This document shows positions 10,442-21,563 of a DNA stretch of 64,000 nucleotides, piece after piece. The position numbers and the translations under genes are program-made. Source of the stretch: Campanula takesimana (lineage: Eukaryota; Streptophyta; Magnoliopsida; Asterales; Campanulaceae); the NCBI GenBank assembly GCA_026119855.1, contig JAOWBW010000389.1, positions 310,001 through 374,000 of the forward strand, given 5' to 3'. The first letter of the stretch is position 1. Each line of letters opens with the position of its first letter. Below the pieces are notes generated by a model. It saw only the letters and a program-made list of their open reading frames with translations, searched no databases and was not told the DNA's origin.

Positions 10442-11247
10442 TGAGTCGTTCTTGCGTAGGCGTTCTACATTAGCTTTAGTGTAGCGTTAGTGTAGAACGC
10501 ATTCCTACATAAGAACGACTCCGCTCAAAATTACACACACTAAACACACAGATTCAGACGTCATGACCTTGATCAAACGCCTGCCTTCTCATTCATTTTA
10601 ATGCATGTTATTGATTTGATTTATGTCTTGCCTAAGCTATTGCCTTGTTTGTATGCCTTGGCCTTGAGCAAATGCCTTGTCTTCAATTTTTCATGCCTTG
10701 TCTTTCATTTTTTTATACCTTCTCATTCATTTTTATATGAATTGCCTAAGTCATTGCCTTGCCTTTGTTTGTTTGTCATGGTCTTGATCAAATGCGTGCA
10801 TTCTCTTTCATTTTTTATGCATTCTCATTCATTTTAATATGATTGTTATCAATTTGATTTATGTCTTGCCTGTTATAGGCTTCATTTGTGCCTATCCAAT
10901 TAAATCACATAGTCATATACCTCTACTGCGTTTTGTTCAATTAAAATGCCTTCTCATGTGTGATGGGATGCCTGTTATAGGCATTATTTGTGCCTGTTCT
11001 ATGCATCAAAATGTCTAAACATGCCTTGGTAGTGTCAAAACATGTGTATGCTCTAGTGTTAAAATCTGCATGCTGTAATATTGAAAAATGTCTCCTACAG
11101 TTTCGAAAAGTGCCTGGTGAGTTTTCATGAGTTCCAGTTATTTACATCAATGCCACCGCGCCTTCTCACAGCGTTCCGCTTATTTTCAAATCTGCTACTC
11201 CGTTTTTTTTAAAACACGTTCTACACTAGCGTTAGTGTAGAACACGT
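10442..11247. repeat. Palindrome-bounded block with internal diverged repeats
   Basis: A hairpin at 10442-10527 has GAGTCGTTCTTGCGTAGG and its near inverse at its ends. A near-palindrome around TTCTACACTAGCGTTAGTGTAG lies at about 11215-11247. Both share the TTCTACA..TTAGTGTAGAAC core. Between them, 10565-10870 holds imperfect repeats of TTGATTTGATTTATGTCTTGCC, TGCCTTG and TTCTCATTCATTTT. It may be a foldback transposon; the class is unclear. Confidence 0.5.
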
Positions 11248-11948
11248 TTTTCTCAATATTTTCTATTGTTTTTTACATTAGTAGTGCACTTTTTACATTG
11301 TGTAACAATTATTTTACAAAATGTCATTTCGTTTTCACTCACTGGAGTGCTGGAGCAAAACTCTCGTTGCAGTTCGAAATCCTCAATTTTTATCCATCTT
11401 TTTGTAGTCTTCTTTTTTTGTAACTTTAACATTGTCTTTGAAGTCACGTTTACCAACCCTCTTCAACGAAATTCATGTGTTTGTATTTTATTTTCATATC
11501 TTGGATAACCATGTGTCTCTCAAGTGCAACAAGCATGGGAATGTCGTGCAATCTTAAAAAGAGCAAATAAAAACTTGGGGTCTAAAGCTTAAAGATATTT
11601 TTATAGTGCACTGATGAGTAAACACAAATCAGTACTTACTTTTAAAATATCAATCAAGACATATAATATTGTCACGTTGCTAGTTTCTGTGAGAGCTCTT
11701 TCAAAAAAAAGTTTTTTTTTTTTTTTTTTTATATACCGTAATTCTGACTTTCTTACACTAATTCATCACGTCTTTCATAAAAATTAGTGTTAACAATGTA
11801 ACAATTTTTTATCACGATAAAATCAATTACATTCACACGATAAGAAAAGAGATGACACTCCACAAATCAGAGGCTCACCTCAAATATCAATAGTATTTCC
11901 ATCTCTTAACCTACAACAGTGACCCTTTTGATCTATATTTTGAAATGT
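11248..11948. other. Intergenic, nothing recognised
   Basis: AT-rich sequence with a poly-T tract near 11710-11730. No gene or clear element. Confidence 0.4.
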
Positions 11949-12060
11949 TCAGATTTCACTCCAAATAAGACTTGGACACTGCCTCAATCTGGCATTTAAG
12001 AAATTTCCTTTCGGATAATATTTCGCTTTGAACACTCGATACACTAGAGAATCCGAGTAA
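11949..12060 (-). pseudogene. LINE-type polyprotein remnant
   Basis: The minus strand encodes VYRVFKAKYYPKGNFLNARL followed by RQCPSLIWSEI. This resembles the segment downstream of the reverse transcriptase in plant L1-type LINEs (typical wording RVFKAKYFPN.dFL.A.lG..PSfiWrSI). Only about 33 residues are recognisable, with no RT catalytic motif nearby. Confidence 0.45.
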
Positions 12061-12593
12061 ATGCCCACCAGACATTCAAAAATCCACGAAACATCGTTGT
12101 GCAATAAGAACAATTGCATCTTCTTCAATGTGAGATAATGTGAGATTTGTCGCAATTGGAAATTAGAATAATCACAAACAAACAAACAAACAATCATAAG
12201 CTCTCAGCAAAAGAGAGAAATCAACGGTTTCCAACAAAAGAAAAAAAAACTTATTATATGACAAAGGAATAATGAAAGTTATGAGAGATAATCAAATTTA
12301 AATTCAAAAAGTAAACTTAAGCAACAATACAATTGTTTGTAATTTCAACATATTGAGACTACAAAAAAGTGCGTTATTGGAGAATTGAGAACGAAAGAAA
12401 ACTGAATTTTAAAGAGAAACGGTTTCTGTTTCGAGACGAAAGTTAAGAGAAGTTTAAGGAAAATATTGTTAATCATTAAAAGACGAACAATCGCCAACAA
12501 TCTATCTACCCTAATAAAAGAGCCTAATACATCTTGATTAGGAATGTCTAATCCTAAACCAAATCTCCAATCAAAGCCCTTACAAACAATGAC

Positions 12594-12690
12594 TTATGGT
12601 GCACAAACACTTCTCCAAGTTATACTTGGACACATCTTAACACTCGCTTCAAAAAACACACCGGCCTTCAGAAACCCCCAAACGTGAACA
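12594..12690 (-). pseudogene. Second LINE-like remnant
   Basis: A short minus-strand stretch (AGVFFEASVKMCPSITWRSV) resembles the same LINE segment as at 11949-12060, more decayed. The two pieces may be a duplicate pair or parts of two insertions. Confidence 0.3.
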
Positions 12691-13077
12691 ATTTGGCGTT
12701 GATGACATGACAAAGTAATGCATCTGAATGACAAGAAATGCTCAACCAAGCATCGCAAGTATTGCATCAATGAATACAAATAAAATACGAAGGCTCTCAA
12801 CATGGAGAGAAGGTAACGAGTCCCAACAAAAGAGAGAAATCAAATTATTTAACAAGAAGTAAGGCAAGTATTTTGAGAACTGGAAAATGGTGTATATTGA
12901 TATATTAATGAGGTGAGACGATTGATTGACGTTAGATGGGATTACATGGAACAAATATCCTCTCTATTAAAACCATCAAAGTTGTGTGTAACATCAATCC
13001 ATTTATTAATGAAAAATAAGAAATTTCTCTTAATTTAAACGTTAATCGTTAAATAATCAATAATTAAGGTTTAAAGT
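12691..13077. other. Intergenic, nothing recognised
   Basis: AT-rich, no gene or element ends that I can define before the gag fragment begins. Confidence 0.4.
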
Positions 13078-14682
13078 AGGAGATTCGAAAAAGCTACTGG
13101 GAAGATATACAGATATACTGTTCATGATGCATGTTATAATTGTGGTTTATTTACTCATGTCACTAATGCTTGTTCAGCTAGTGGACAATTTTCTGCTCAC
13201 CTTGAACAGGAACAGGTCAACGCTATGAACTCCTTTCAACCAAGGCCTCCACAAAATGACCCCTATTCTAACACATACAATCCTGGGTGGAGACACCATC
13301 CAAATCTTTGGTGGAACAATCAACAACAACAAAAACCTCTTCACCCTCCACCTCAACAAGGCCAAGGGACCTATCAAGACCCAAAGCCACAATGGGAGGA
13401 AGCCTTGACAAGAATGGCACTAGCAAAGGAGCAAGCTCAGAAACAAAACCAAGCAGCCATTGGGAAGTTGGAGACTCAAATAGGGCAACTCGTGGAGGCC
13501 TTGAGTAGACACAAATCAGGGACTTTTCCAAGCCAACCAGAGCAAACTAAGGCCATCTCCGTAGTCCAGAATGGTAATGAAAGTGATGAGGTACCTACTT
13601 CTCCTTCTCCTCCCAACTATCCTATTATGGACATACCTGCTGAGTAAATAGATTGTAAGGAAGATGGTTTGGGAGACAAACCTAAAAAGAAATCTCCATC
13701 TCCCAAACCATATGTCCCTCCCGTCCATTTTCTTGGCAGACTTTTAAAACATAAGATGGATAAACAATTTTCTGAAATATATGACATGTTCTCAAAAGTG
13801 AATATAAACCTTCCTTTGCTAAATGTCATTAAAAGTATTCCATCTTATGCTAAATTTTTCAAAGATATAAACCCCAGAAAAAAGAGGTACGAAAAAGATG
13901 AAAAAGTGATTATATCTGAAAATGCTAGTGCCGTGTTTCAACAAAACCTTCCACCATAACTAAAGGACCCCGGAAGTTTTAACATCCAAATAAGTTTGGG
14001 GGATTCTAAAAGGGTGAAGGCTATGTTGGACCTAGGTGCTAGCATTAATCTAATGCCTTATTCTGTGTTTAAGAAATTGAAGCTAGGTGAACTGAAGCCT
14101 ACTACAATGTCCCTTGAATTGGCGGATCGTTCGATCAAACATCCGATGGGAATTGTAGAGGATATTCTAGTCCAAGTGGACAAAGTGATTGCACCAGTGG
14201 ATTTTGTCGTTCTAGAGATGGAAAAATATGTTGGTAGGACTGAGGAGACTCATATTTTGCTTGGGCGTCCTTTCATGGCTACTACCAACACGATTATTAA
14301 TGTTAAGGAAGGGACGTTCATCATGAATGTGTTAGGAGAGGATGTAACGGTCCCTATTCTTGAAGCTATGAAATAACCATCTTTAGAGAATGAAACCTGT
14401 TGTTTCGTGGAGGAGGTAGAAATCCCATCAAAGTTTTGGGATGAAGATTACATTGACAAATCAAAACCTCCTACTGCACAATGTTTCTCTTGTTATGGTG
14501 CGAAAGTGGGTAGTACTCCAAAGAAAAAGGAAGTCAAACGGAAAGGTCAAAAGCTCTCATGGATTCCACCTGAATTGATAAAAAGAGGGCAATATGTGTG
14601 GCATGCGGTGGGTATGAGCGCCCGAGAATGCATGCGATGGGCGAAAGGAAGAAATCGCAAGTTTGAAACATGCCCCGGTTAA
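13078..14682 (+). pseudogene. Athila-like gag-protease with three in-frame stops
   Basis: One reading frame runs from 13081 to 14682, broken by TAA at 13645, 13957 and 14374. It starts within gag with a CCHC zinc knuckle (CYNCGLFTHVTNAC). The Athila-type linker DPYSNTYNPGWRHHPN and a coiled Q-rich tail (AIGKLETQIGQLVEALS) follow. The aspartic protease shows DLGASINLMPYSVF, the Athila form of the active site, and HILLGRPFMATT. After the protease it runs straight into a short basic tail (KRKGQKLSWIPPELIKRGQ), where polymerase would be expected. Confidence 0.8.
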
Positions 14683-15351
14683 AATCGGGGCCATCGTCGG
14701 GCTAACGACGTTAAACAAATGCGCTTGTTGGGAGGCAACCCAACTAGGTATCAATTTTTAATTGCTTTTTAGTTTATATATGTTGTGTCGTGTCGACCTT
14801 TAAACCCAAGACTTGCTTAAAATTGTGTTATGCTCTGAGGACATAGCAAGTTTTGAGTTTTTTTTTTTTTTTTTTTTTTAAGAGGATCAATAGTGGTTCC
14901 CCACTTACCCCCTTATAATAATAATTTCCTAGGAGACATGGGAAGGGATCGAACCCGGGACCTCACACATTGTGAAGTTTGGCTCTACATAAATAGTTTA
15001 TATCAAGTTTTGAGTTTGGGGATAAACACTTAAGTCCGTTAAGTATGTCGTGTCATGTTGCTCTTTACGAGTCTCCTTGAGTTTGTGGGTTTGTAGAGGA
15101 GTGTATATAGTTATCGCCCTCCAAAAATATTTTTTTGGTTATTTTATTTTAAGTCAATTAAGTTTTTAGTTTTTTTTTTGTTTTAATTTCTTTATTTTTT
15201 TTATATATGCATTTTTTTTTTTGTGGAGCAAATTTATGCGTGGGTTTGTTTATGTGGGTGTTGTGCAGGCTTTGAAATTTTGGACAGACTTGAAAAGATA
15301 ATAGAAAAGAATGGAGGAAGAAAACTGAGTCAAAAATCAATTGAGTGGAGG
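14683..15351. other. Noncoding interior of the Athila-like remnant
   Basis: Contains the GGGAGGCAACCC motif, a split GAGGACATAGCAAGTTTTGA..TTTGGGGATAAA tract typical of this lineage, and the SINE. No gene. Confidence 0.5.
14861..15004 (-). mobile_element. tRNA-derived SINE, probably 5'-truncated
   Basis: On the minus strand a pol III B-box-like GGGTTCGATCCC (14945-14956) is followed by a body ending in a poly-A tail (poly-T on the plus strand, 14858-14880). AAGTTTTGAGTTT flanks it on both sides (14848-14860 and 15005-15017) as a target duplication. A convincing A box is not visible. Confidence 0.75.
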
Positions 15352-15606
15352 CTAATGGCCAGTGGCGGATCTACAGCTGCCCCGATTTTTTTTTGAGCAA
15401 TACCGGGACAGAGAGAGTAATTTACAGAATAAGAAAAAGAACAGAGGAACTTACTTGTGTCATCCTCATCCGGGACAGAGGGAGTAATTTACTGAATAAA
15501 AAAAGAACAAAGGAACATTAAGTGAGACGGAGTTAGTAAAATACTTAGATAATTTACTCTAAGTAAAATTCACAAATATAAATATAATAGGAACAAAGGA
15601 ACTTAC

Positions 15607-15927
15607 TTGACTAAACCACGTATGATTAAATTTACGCTTTTTACCTGAGATGAGACTGGTCGGATATTCTGGTAGATTTGGTTGTTCCGGTCCTTTATGG
15701 AGATACATTCTTCTAACTCTTTCAACATCATCCGGATGAAAAACCGAAATTGAATCCCTTTTCCTTGGATCACTTTGTAGGGTCACATCTTCGCCTCTTA
15801 ATCGTATTGTAGGTTGGGATTTAATTGAAGCATTAGTAGGTTGTGGACCTTGTGTTTCTTGAAGAACTACCTCCGGCTCCTCTTGAGCAATTGGAACACT
15901 AGGGCTTGCTTTATTTCTCGGAGTCAT
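15607..15927 (-). pseudogene. TTF-type zinc finger hAT transposase, first exon only
   Basis: The ORF (MTPRNKASPSV at its start) contains DSISVFHPDDVERVRRMYLH followed by KGPEQPNLPEYP and KRKFNHTWFSQ. This order is characteristic of plant TTF-type zinc finger/hAT dimerisation proteins: a fixed basic motif, then RR.YL.KGP.QP, then .RKFN..WF. It ends at a good donor (CAA|GTAAGT) at 15607. The zinc-finger cysteines and the catalytic and dimerisation parts that should follow are missing. It is presumably a dead transposase remnant. Confidence 0.7.
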
Positions 15928-16619
15928 CGTAATGAATCGATTCAACAACCTATTATCAAATACCAATGATATCAAAATCAAGAAGAAAATCATGACAGTG
16001 AAATCAATTTTAGGGGTTAGGGTTTACCTTTGATTGCATTTTTTCTTGATTTCTTGAGGGGGCTGTGGAGGGGGAATATCGCCATCCATTCCGGCGATGG
16101 TGGCGGACTGGCGGTGGCTGTGTGGGCGGCGGTGGCTGTGGCGACGCTGAAGAGAGCAGGCTGCAGAGAGTCCGACGCAGAGAGCGAGAGGTTGTAACTG
16201 TTCGTGCTTCTGTGTTTTTTTTTTGTGTTGACGGCTTCACGCGTTATGCGTATAAGGTATAAGTATTTCAGAGTTTTTTTTTTTAAATACCAAAATTCCA
16301 AAACGACGTCGTTTTGACCAAAAATAAATATATTTTTTTACCCGTGCCTGGGCACTGGTAGGCACATGCCCAGGTCCGCCCTAGACATGGCCATTCACGG
16401 TTAACCGTCGGTTAGGCGGTTATAACCGCCGGTTGACAAATCCGGTTTGGTCTAACCGTAACCTAACCGGCTAACCGTTCTCCCCGGTTACGTTTTCCCG
16501 TCCGGTTGAACCGGTTACTTCACCTTTTTTTAAAAAAAAAAAAAAAAAAAAACAGTGCTTTTAACGGGTTTTTTTTTAGAAAAAAAAAACTTTCAGTTTT
16601 TTAACAGTGTTTTATTAAT

Positions 16620-16735
16620 TAAAAAACTAATTGAAACTGTCAAAAAACTAACTGAAAATGTCAGAAAACTAACTAAAACTGTCAAAAACTAACTGAAACT
16701 GTAAAAAAACTGACTGAAATTCTAAATAACACAAT
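16620..16735 (+). repeat. Short-repeat array of the BED-hAT, right transposon arm (minus orientation)
   Basis: About six spaced copies of AACTRACTGAAA-like units separated by CTGTCAAAAA-type spacers. The same motif, in the same plus-strand orientation, recurs at 18720-19110. Confidence 0.65.
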
Positions 16736-16919
16736 TTTTTAAGTAAAAAAGGGACGGTACCCTTAAATTTTATTAATTAAAATTAAAATTACAATGAGGG
16801 GGACAATCAATCCTTGCCCTTTTATAATTTAAGGGAGGAAAAAAATGGAGCCTTACCTCAACTAAACTATTACAATGAAATAAAAATAAACCTATTCTAA
16901 AAATTAAAATAAAAACCAT

Positions 16920-18520
16920 CTAAATTCCGTCCCCTTCCGAACTTCCCGTAGAGTCTTCCAAGTCGTATTGGTATTGTGGATCTACATTTACTAAATCCTC
17001 TTCATAAGGCATATCTTGCTCCCTCTATTCCGCTCTAACCCAATCACCAAGTAAGAGTTGATTTTCCAAATTTTCACAAGTTAGTTGGGAACGTCTTGCA
17101 TCCAAAACATTTCCTCCCACACTAAATGCCGATTCGACCGCCACAGTTGAAGCGGGAGAAGCTAAGACTTCTTTTGCAATTAAAGAGAGTATGGGATAAG
17201 TTTCTTACCTTTGTGACCACCACCTCAAAATATCAAAAGTAGTTGGATTTGAAGTGTTTTGTACAACTTCATGTCTAGTAGAGAAATATGCTTCCAACTC
17301 GTACGGAATGCTAGAGGTAGAAGAAGAAGAAGAAGAAGACGTTCTAGGACGTTTTTGGGAATAAATTTCATTAACAAAACTATATGGATCGTCATTCTCC
17401 TCATATTGTGTATCAACACCAATATCTTCTTCATTAGGACTTGAGCCATATGGAGAAAGATTTCCATGAATTGCACTATACTCATTATAAAGAGTCACCA
17501 AATCTTGTTTCGTATTTTCAACAATAATCGCCGGGTTTTCGTAGAATCCGTCCCCATTGGGGTACGTTATTATGCGAACTAGATCTTTCAATTTAACACG
17601 TGGATCCAACATCTTTGCAAGCAAAAGTAGAGACGGAATGTTATCAAAATATTTGACCCACTTTACCCTCATGGAAGCAATACTTTAGTAAATATTTTAT
17701 CAATTTTCTTGTAATTTTTTTTTTTTTTTGCAATAAAATAAAGAGTATCTCTAATGGGTTTAACATATTGATCTAAACCATCCAAATCATCTTTAACACA
17801 CAAATTTATGATATGACATAAACATCTAATATGAAAATACTTACCCCCAAGTGACGGTTGACAAATGAGCATCAATTCCGGTATACTAGCGGTATTAGCT
17901 CTAGCATTGTCGAATGAAATAGAAAATATTTTTTGCAGAAGACCATATTTTGCCAAAATGACGTGCAACTTTCTACAAATATTTTCCGCGGAATGAGGTG
18001 GTTCAAAACTTTCATATGCAAGTAATCTTTTTTGTAAAGTCCACGAATTATCGATCCAATGGCATGTAACACCCAAATAACTATTTCTTTGCCAATGATC
18101 ACTCCAACTATCGGCACAAATTGAAACTCTTTAATTTAATTTTGATAAAACATCAATTAAAAAATGTTTATATTCCAAAACCACCTTTTTAATATCGCGT
18201 ACGAGAGTCGTACGTGATACTTTGGAGGCGGCCGGATTTAAAGAAAGTCTAATAAACCGTTCACAAAATTCATCATCCGCAAAGTTAAAAGGAAGCCCTT
18301 TAACACACACAAATTTGCACAATTCTTTCCTATAAACGACATTATTAAACTTAAATAAGACCGAAGACGTACTTTGGTTGTTAGGTTGAGCAAATTGTAA
18401 TTGAGCTTGATCACTATCAATCCCATGTTTTTCGGGATGTGTTGATATCAAGTGAGAGTTCAATGTTCCATGCCCATTGCCTTTTGCGAACGGGTAAGAT
18501 TTAGTACAATAGTTGCATTC
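16920..18520 (-). pseudogene. hAT transposase (BED / RICESLEEPER type), multiply broken
   Basis: Reading the minus strand, a BED finger is visible (AECNYCTKSYPFAKG, then HGTLNSHLISTHPEKHG), followed by LPFNFADDEFCERFI. The catalytic-domain part follows (SICADSWSDHW, GVTCHWIDNSWTLQKRLL, ISFDNARANT, LGGKYFHIRCLCHIINLCV). Then KMLDPRVKLKDL and the C-terminal dimerisation domain (LASPASTVAVESAFSVGGNV, SQLTCENLENQLLLGDWV). In-frame stops lie at 18131, 17205 and 17025, a TGA directly precedes the BED finger, and the frame changes near 17670. There the helical insertion region of roughly 150 residues seems lost. It would bind the TIRs and cut DNA if intact; it is not functional. Confidence 0.85.
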
Positions 18521-18719
18521 CGCTCAAAAATGTACAAAGTCGTTGGGGTCAAGTTGTACTTTTCGGAAATGGATCGTAAAAGTGTCGGATTTGGATTCTC
18601 GTTATTGACGTTGCCCCCGACTTTTTGCTCACTTTCGTCAAAAATGTGTGCCAAATTCTGGGTTAAAGGAGGAAGAATCAACATGTTCCTTGCCGCTCCT
18701 TTGAGATGAGGCCATTTGT

Positions 18720-19110
18720 TAAAAAAGTAACTGAAACTGTTTTGAAACTGACTGGAAATCGCTAAAAAAACTGACTGAAAATGGTGAAAAACACAGATTT
18801 TGTTCAAAAACTAACTGAAACTGTCAAAAAACTAACTGGAATTCTAAAAAGTAACTGGAAAACGTTTTGAAACTGACTGGAAATCGCTAAAAACTGATTG
18901 AAATGGTGAAAAACACAAATTTTGCTAAAAACTAACTAAAACTGTCAAAAAAACTAACTGGAATTCTGAAAAGTAACTAGAAAACGTTTTGAAACTGACT
19001 GGAAATGGTTAAAATAGTGACTGGAATTTTCGGAATAAATTATAAAAGTGATTTCGTTAAAAAACTAACTGGAAATCGTTAGAAAACTGACTGAATTTCT
19101 GCAAACTAAC
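18720..19110 (+). repeat. Short-repeat array of the BED-hAT, left transposon arm (minus orientation)
   Basis: More than a dozen units such as AACTGACTGGAAATCG, AACTAACTGGAATTCT and AACTGAAACTG. They continue the motif of 16620-16735 on the far side of the transposase. Confidence 0.65.
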
Positions 19111-19598
19111 TGGAAATGTGAGAGAGTGTGAAAGACTTAGGAATTAGTAGAGAGAGAAAGAGTATAGAGAAGGTGTGGAACTAAAATGCTAGGAAGGAGG
19201 GGGTATTTATATGTAAGCAATTTTTGACTTTTTTTTTTCATTTCTGGCCGCAAGTTAACTGAACTAACGGCTAGTTTGAAAACTAGCCGTTTTTGCCTTT
19301 TGTCAGACCTGTGGAAGTGGGGGGGGGGGGTGCAAAAGCTGGAAAACTAGCCGTTACCGGTTAAACGCCAGTTTTAATCACGGTTTTAACCGCCGGTTTG
19401 GTTAACGGTTACTAACCGGCGGTTGGCGGTTTTTCAGAATCCCTAACCTAAACCGACCCGGCTAAAAGTGGTTGGCGGGTGATCCGGTTGGCGGTTAACC
19501 GGTTAACCGGTTTTGACCCGGTTTTGACCGGTTAAAAACCGGTGGTTAGCCGGTTTCCGGTTTTCTTTGGCCACGTCTAGTCCGCCCCTGCTAATGGC

Positions 19599-20400
19599 CC
19601 AGCCAAAAACAAAAAAAGCTGGGAGGTTGACTATATTATTGTGAAAAATGGCAGTGGCTATGGGCACTCGCTCAAGAATCAGTGACAATATTATATTTTT
19701 GTCTCTCTCCGCTAGTTGACTCCCAATAGTAGCCAAAAAAATGAAAAAAAGGGGTGGGGGGTCTCAGCCGAAAATCCAAAATCCCTAGTCCTCGTCCCCT
19801 CACCAAACTCGTACTCTCTCTCTCTCTCCCCGATTCCATTCAACATCGGCGGCTCAACCCCCACATCTCATCTCCGGCCAAGACTGTCTTCTCCGATCAG
19901 AAGCCATTGCCGCAGTTCGCCTTCGTGTCCCCTTGCTCCGGCGTTCTTCTAGTGCCGACATCGATCGCCGTGAGTCTGTCTGATGTCCCCGTCGTCAATC
20001 CCTCTCCATTCTCGCCGGTCAACAAACACCGCAGATCCGACAACCCCATCCAGACGACTGCAACTTCTCCGTTTCATACAGGTTGTCGTACGTCGGGTGA
20101 ATTTTGTGCAATTCAACCCAAGATTCTGGTCACCCGGGCAATTCTAGTCACCACTATGCTGCGAAATCCCAAGGTACAATCTCAATTCAGTCAACAGTAG
20201 TGGAATTAAGCACTTGATTTTTCTATTGAGATTTGGTCCCGGTGGTGGTGATTGTGAATTATTGTTGGGAAATTCTAGTTGGGTTTGATATTTTGTTGAG
20301 TACTGATACTGGATTGAGCTCCTGTAGTGTTGGAAATTTTGAGATTGTGTGTGGTGATCATTTCTTAGTGTTGAATTTTTGATTAATTTGTGGCTCACCC
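19599..20400. other. Athila-like interior, noncoding leader-like stretch
   Basis: Contains a CT-rich tract and CCGGC-rich sequence (19790-20060) like the leader before the 3' ORF of Athila-type elements. An ORF at 19754-20200 has low-complexity S/P composition and no family match. Confidence 0.4.
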
Positions 20401-20667
20401 ATGGCCCCAAAGAAATCATCTACCACTGCTCCTAAGAAAAGTCATCTTGCTAAGAAAGCCAGGAAGAACCCAAATACTAATGGAGAGGTTGAACAACCAC
20501 AGTATATAATTTTCTATATGGGATCCCATGTGTTCAAAGAGCAAACTGTGCATATAGAAAGAATTTGCTTAAACATTGGAGAGATTTGAACTTGAGGATC
20601 AGCGATACCAGGACTTGCAGCAACAGTTGGCTCAGATTACTCAGTTGATGCAACAATTCTCACAGTA
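20401..20667 (+). pseudogene. Remnant of the Athila-like 3' ORF
   Basis: Starts MAPKKSSTTAPKKSHLAKKA. A frame change and deletion follow, then a glutamine-rich coiled tail (DQRYQDLQQQLAQITQLMQQ) ending in TAA at 20665-20667. Lysine-rich starts and a coiled-coil end are typical of ORFs between pol and the 3' LTR in this lineage; the central part is gone. Confidence 0.45.
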
Positions 20668-20981
20668 AGCTAGTAGTCCGTCCCCATCCCAGTGATCGTC
20701 GAGAGGTATCCCTAACCTTGTTCTTTATTTACTTTCCATTGAGGACAATGTAAAAAATTAGTTTGGGGGTGGGGTAACTACATATATGTCTATATCTGTC
20801 TTTCTTTTTACATTTTTTCTTGCTTATTACTAGGGGTAATGTGCGGGGAGTGAAATGCTATAAGGCCAAAAATAAAAGGGATACGTGGTAATACGATAAT
20901 TCTCAAATCCTTGGTGCCAATCCCCATTTCAAAAATAAATAAAAATTCTTGTATCTACGAAGACCTAAAAGGCCAAAATAA

Positions 20982-21105
<124 letters not shown>

Positions 21106-21563
21106 AAATATGAAGGGGAATGAAGTGGTAAATTGTGTGGGAGCTCATCGAAGGAGAATCATGTGTCGAATATTTCTTATGCCTTGCTTTAATACGGGTT
21201 GAGCAAAAGAATGGGTGGGTACTATGCTTTCTAAAGTTATTCATATCTTGATAGGCCAAGGAATGGTATTCATATTCTATATGCACAAGAGATTTGTAGC
21301 TTGATCATTTTGCCTAAGAAAAGTATTTAATTTATTCCAAGTGTATAGTCATTTGCATGGTTTTGGCCTAAATCGAGTTGAGATGTCGGGTAGTAGGTTT
21401 TTCATATTAACTACGGGAGAGACTAAAAATATAGTAGTAATTTTCTTTATTTCGTGTTTTAGTTATAGTAGTATTTACTTTAGTTTAGTTTAGTTTTATT
21501 TTATCTTTAGCATTTTTTTTGTTGTTTGCTCGAGGACTAGCACTGTCTAAGTTTGGGGGTATT

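Larger units (their letters stand above)
16382..19579 (-). mobile_element. BED-finger hAT element, internally decayed
   Basis: The ends TAGACATGGCC and GGCCACGTCTA are inverted repeats with one mismatch. An exact 8-bp target duplication GTCCGCCC flanks them (16374-16381 and 19580-19587). Both subterminal regions are packed with GGTTAACCG/CCGGTTAACC motifs (16398-16515 and 19340-19560). Further in lie arrays of AACTRACTGRAA (16620-16735 and 18720-19110). A broken RICESLEEPER-type transposase lies between on the minus strand. Total 3,198 bp. Confidence 0.9.
15360..19590 (-). mobile_element. hAT-like element of the TTF zinc-finger type, interrupted
   Basis: The ends CAGTGGCGGATCT and AGGTCCGCCCCTG are imperfect inverted repeats. 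An exact 8-bp target duplication CTAATGGC flanks them (15352-15359 and 19591-19598). The first part of a TTF-type transposase is encoded on the minus strand (15607-15927). The rest of its transposase is absent, so it is defective. A second hAT element (16382-19579) is inserted 11 bases from its right end. Confidence 0.85.

Noticed and set aside
14945..14956. A tRNA gene on the minus strand
   Set aside because: Only a B-box-like motif is present; there is no cloverleaf or A box, and the A tail plus target duplication indicate a SINE.
18460..18807. 115-codon minus-strand ORF as the hAT N-terminus
   Set aside because: The BED finger lies in another frame across this stretch; the ORF is at best the displaced upstream part after a frameshift.
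19754..20200. 148-codon ORF in the Athila-like interior
   Set aside because: Low-complexity S/P-rich product in a region that resembles the noncoding leader of the element's 3' ORF.
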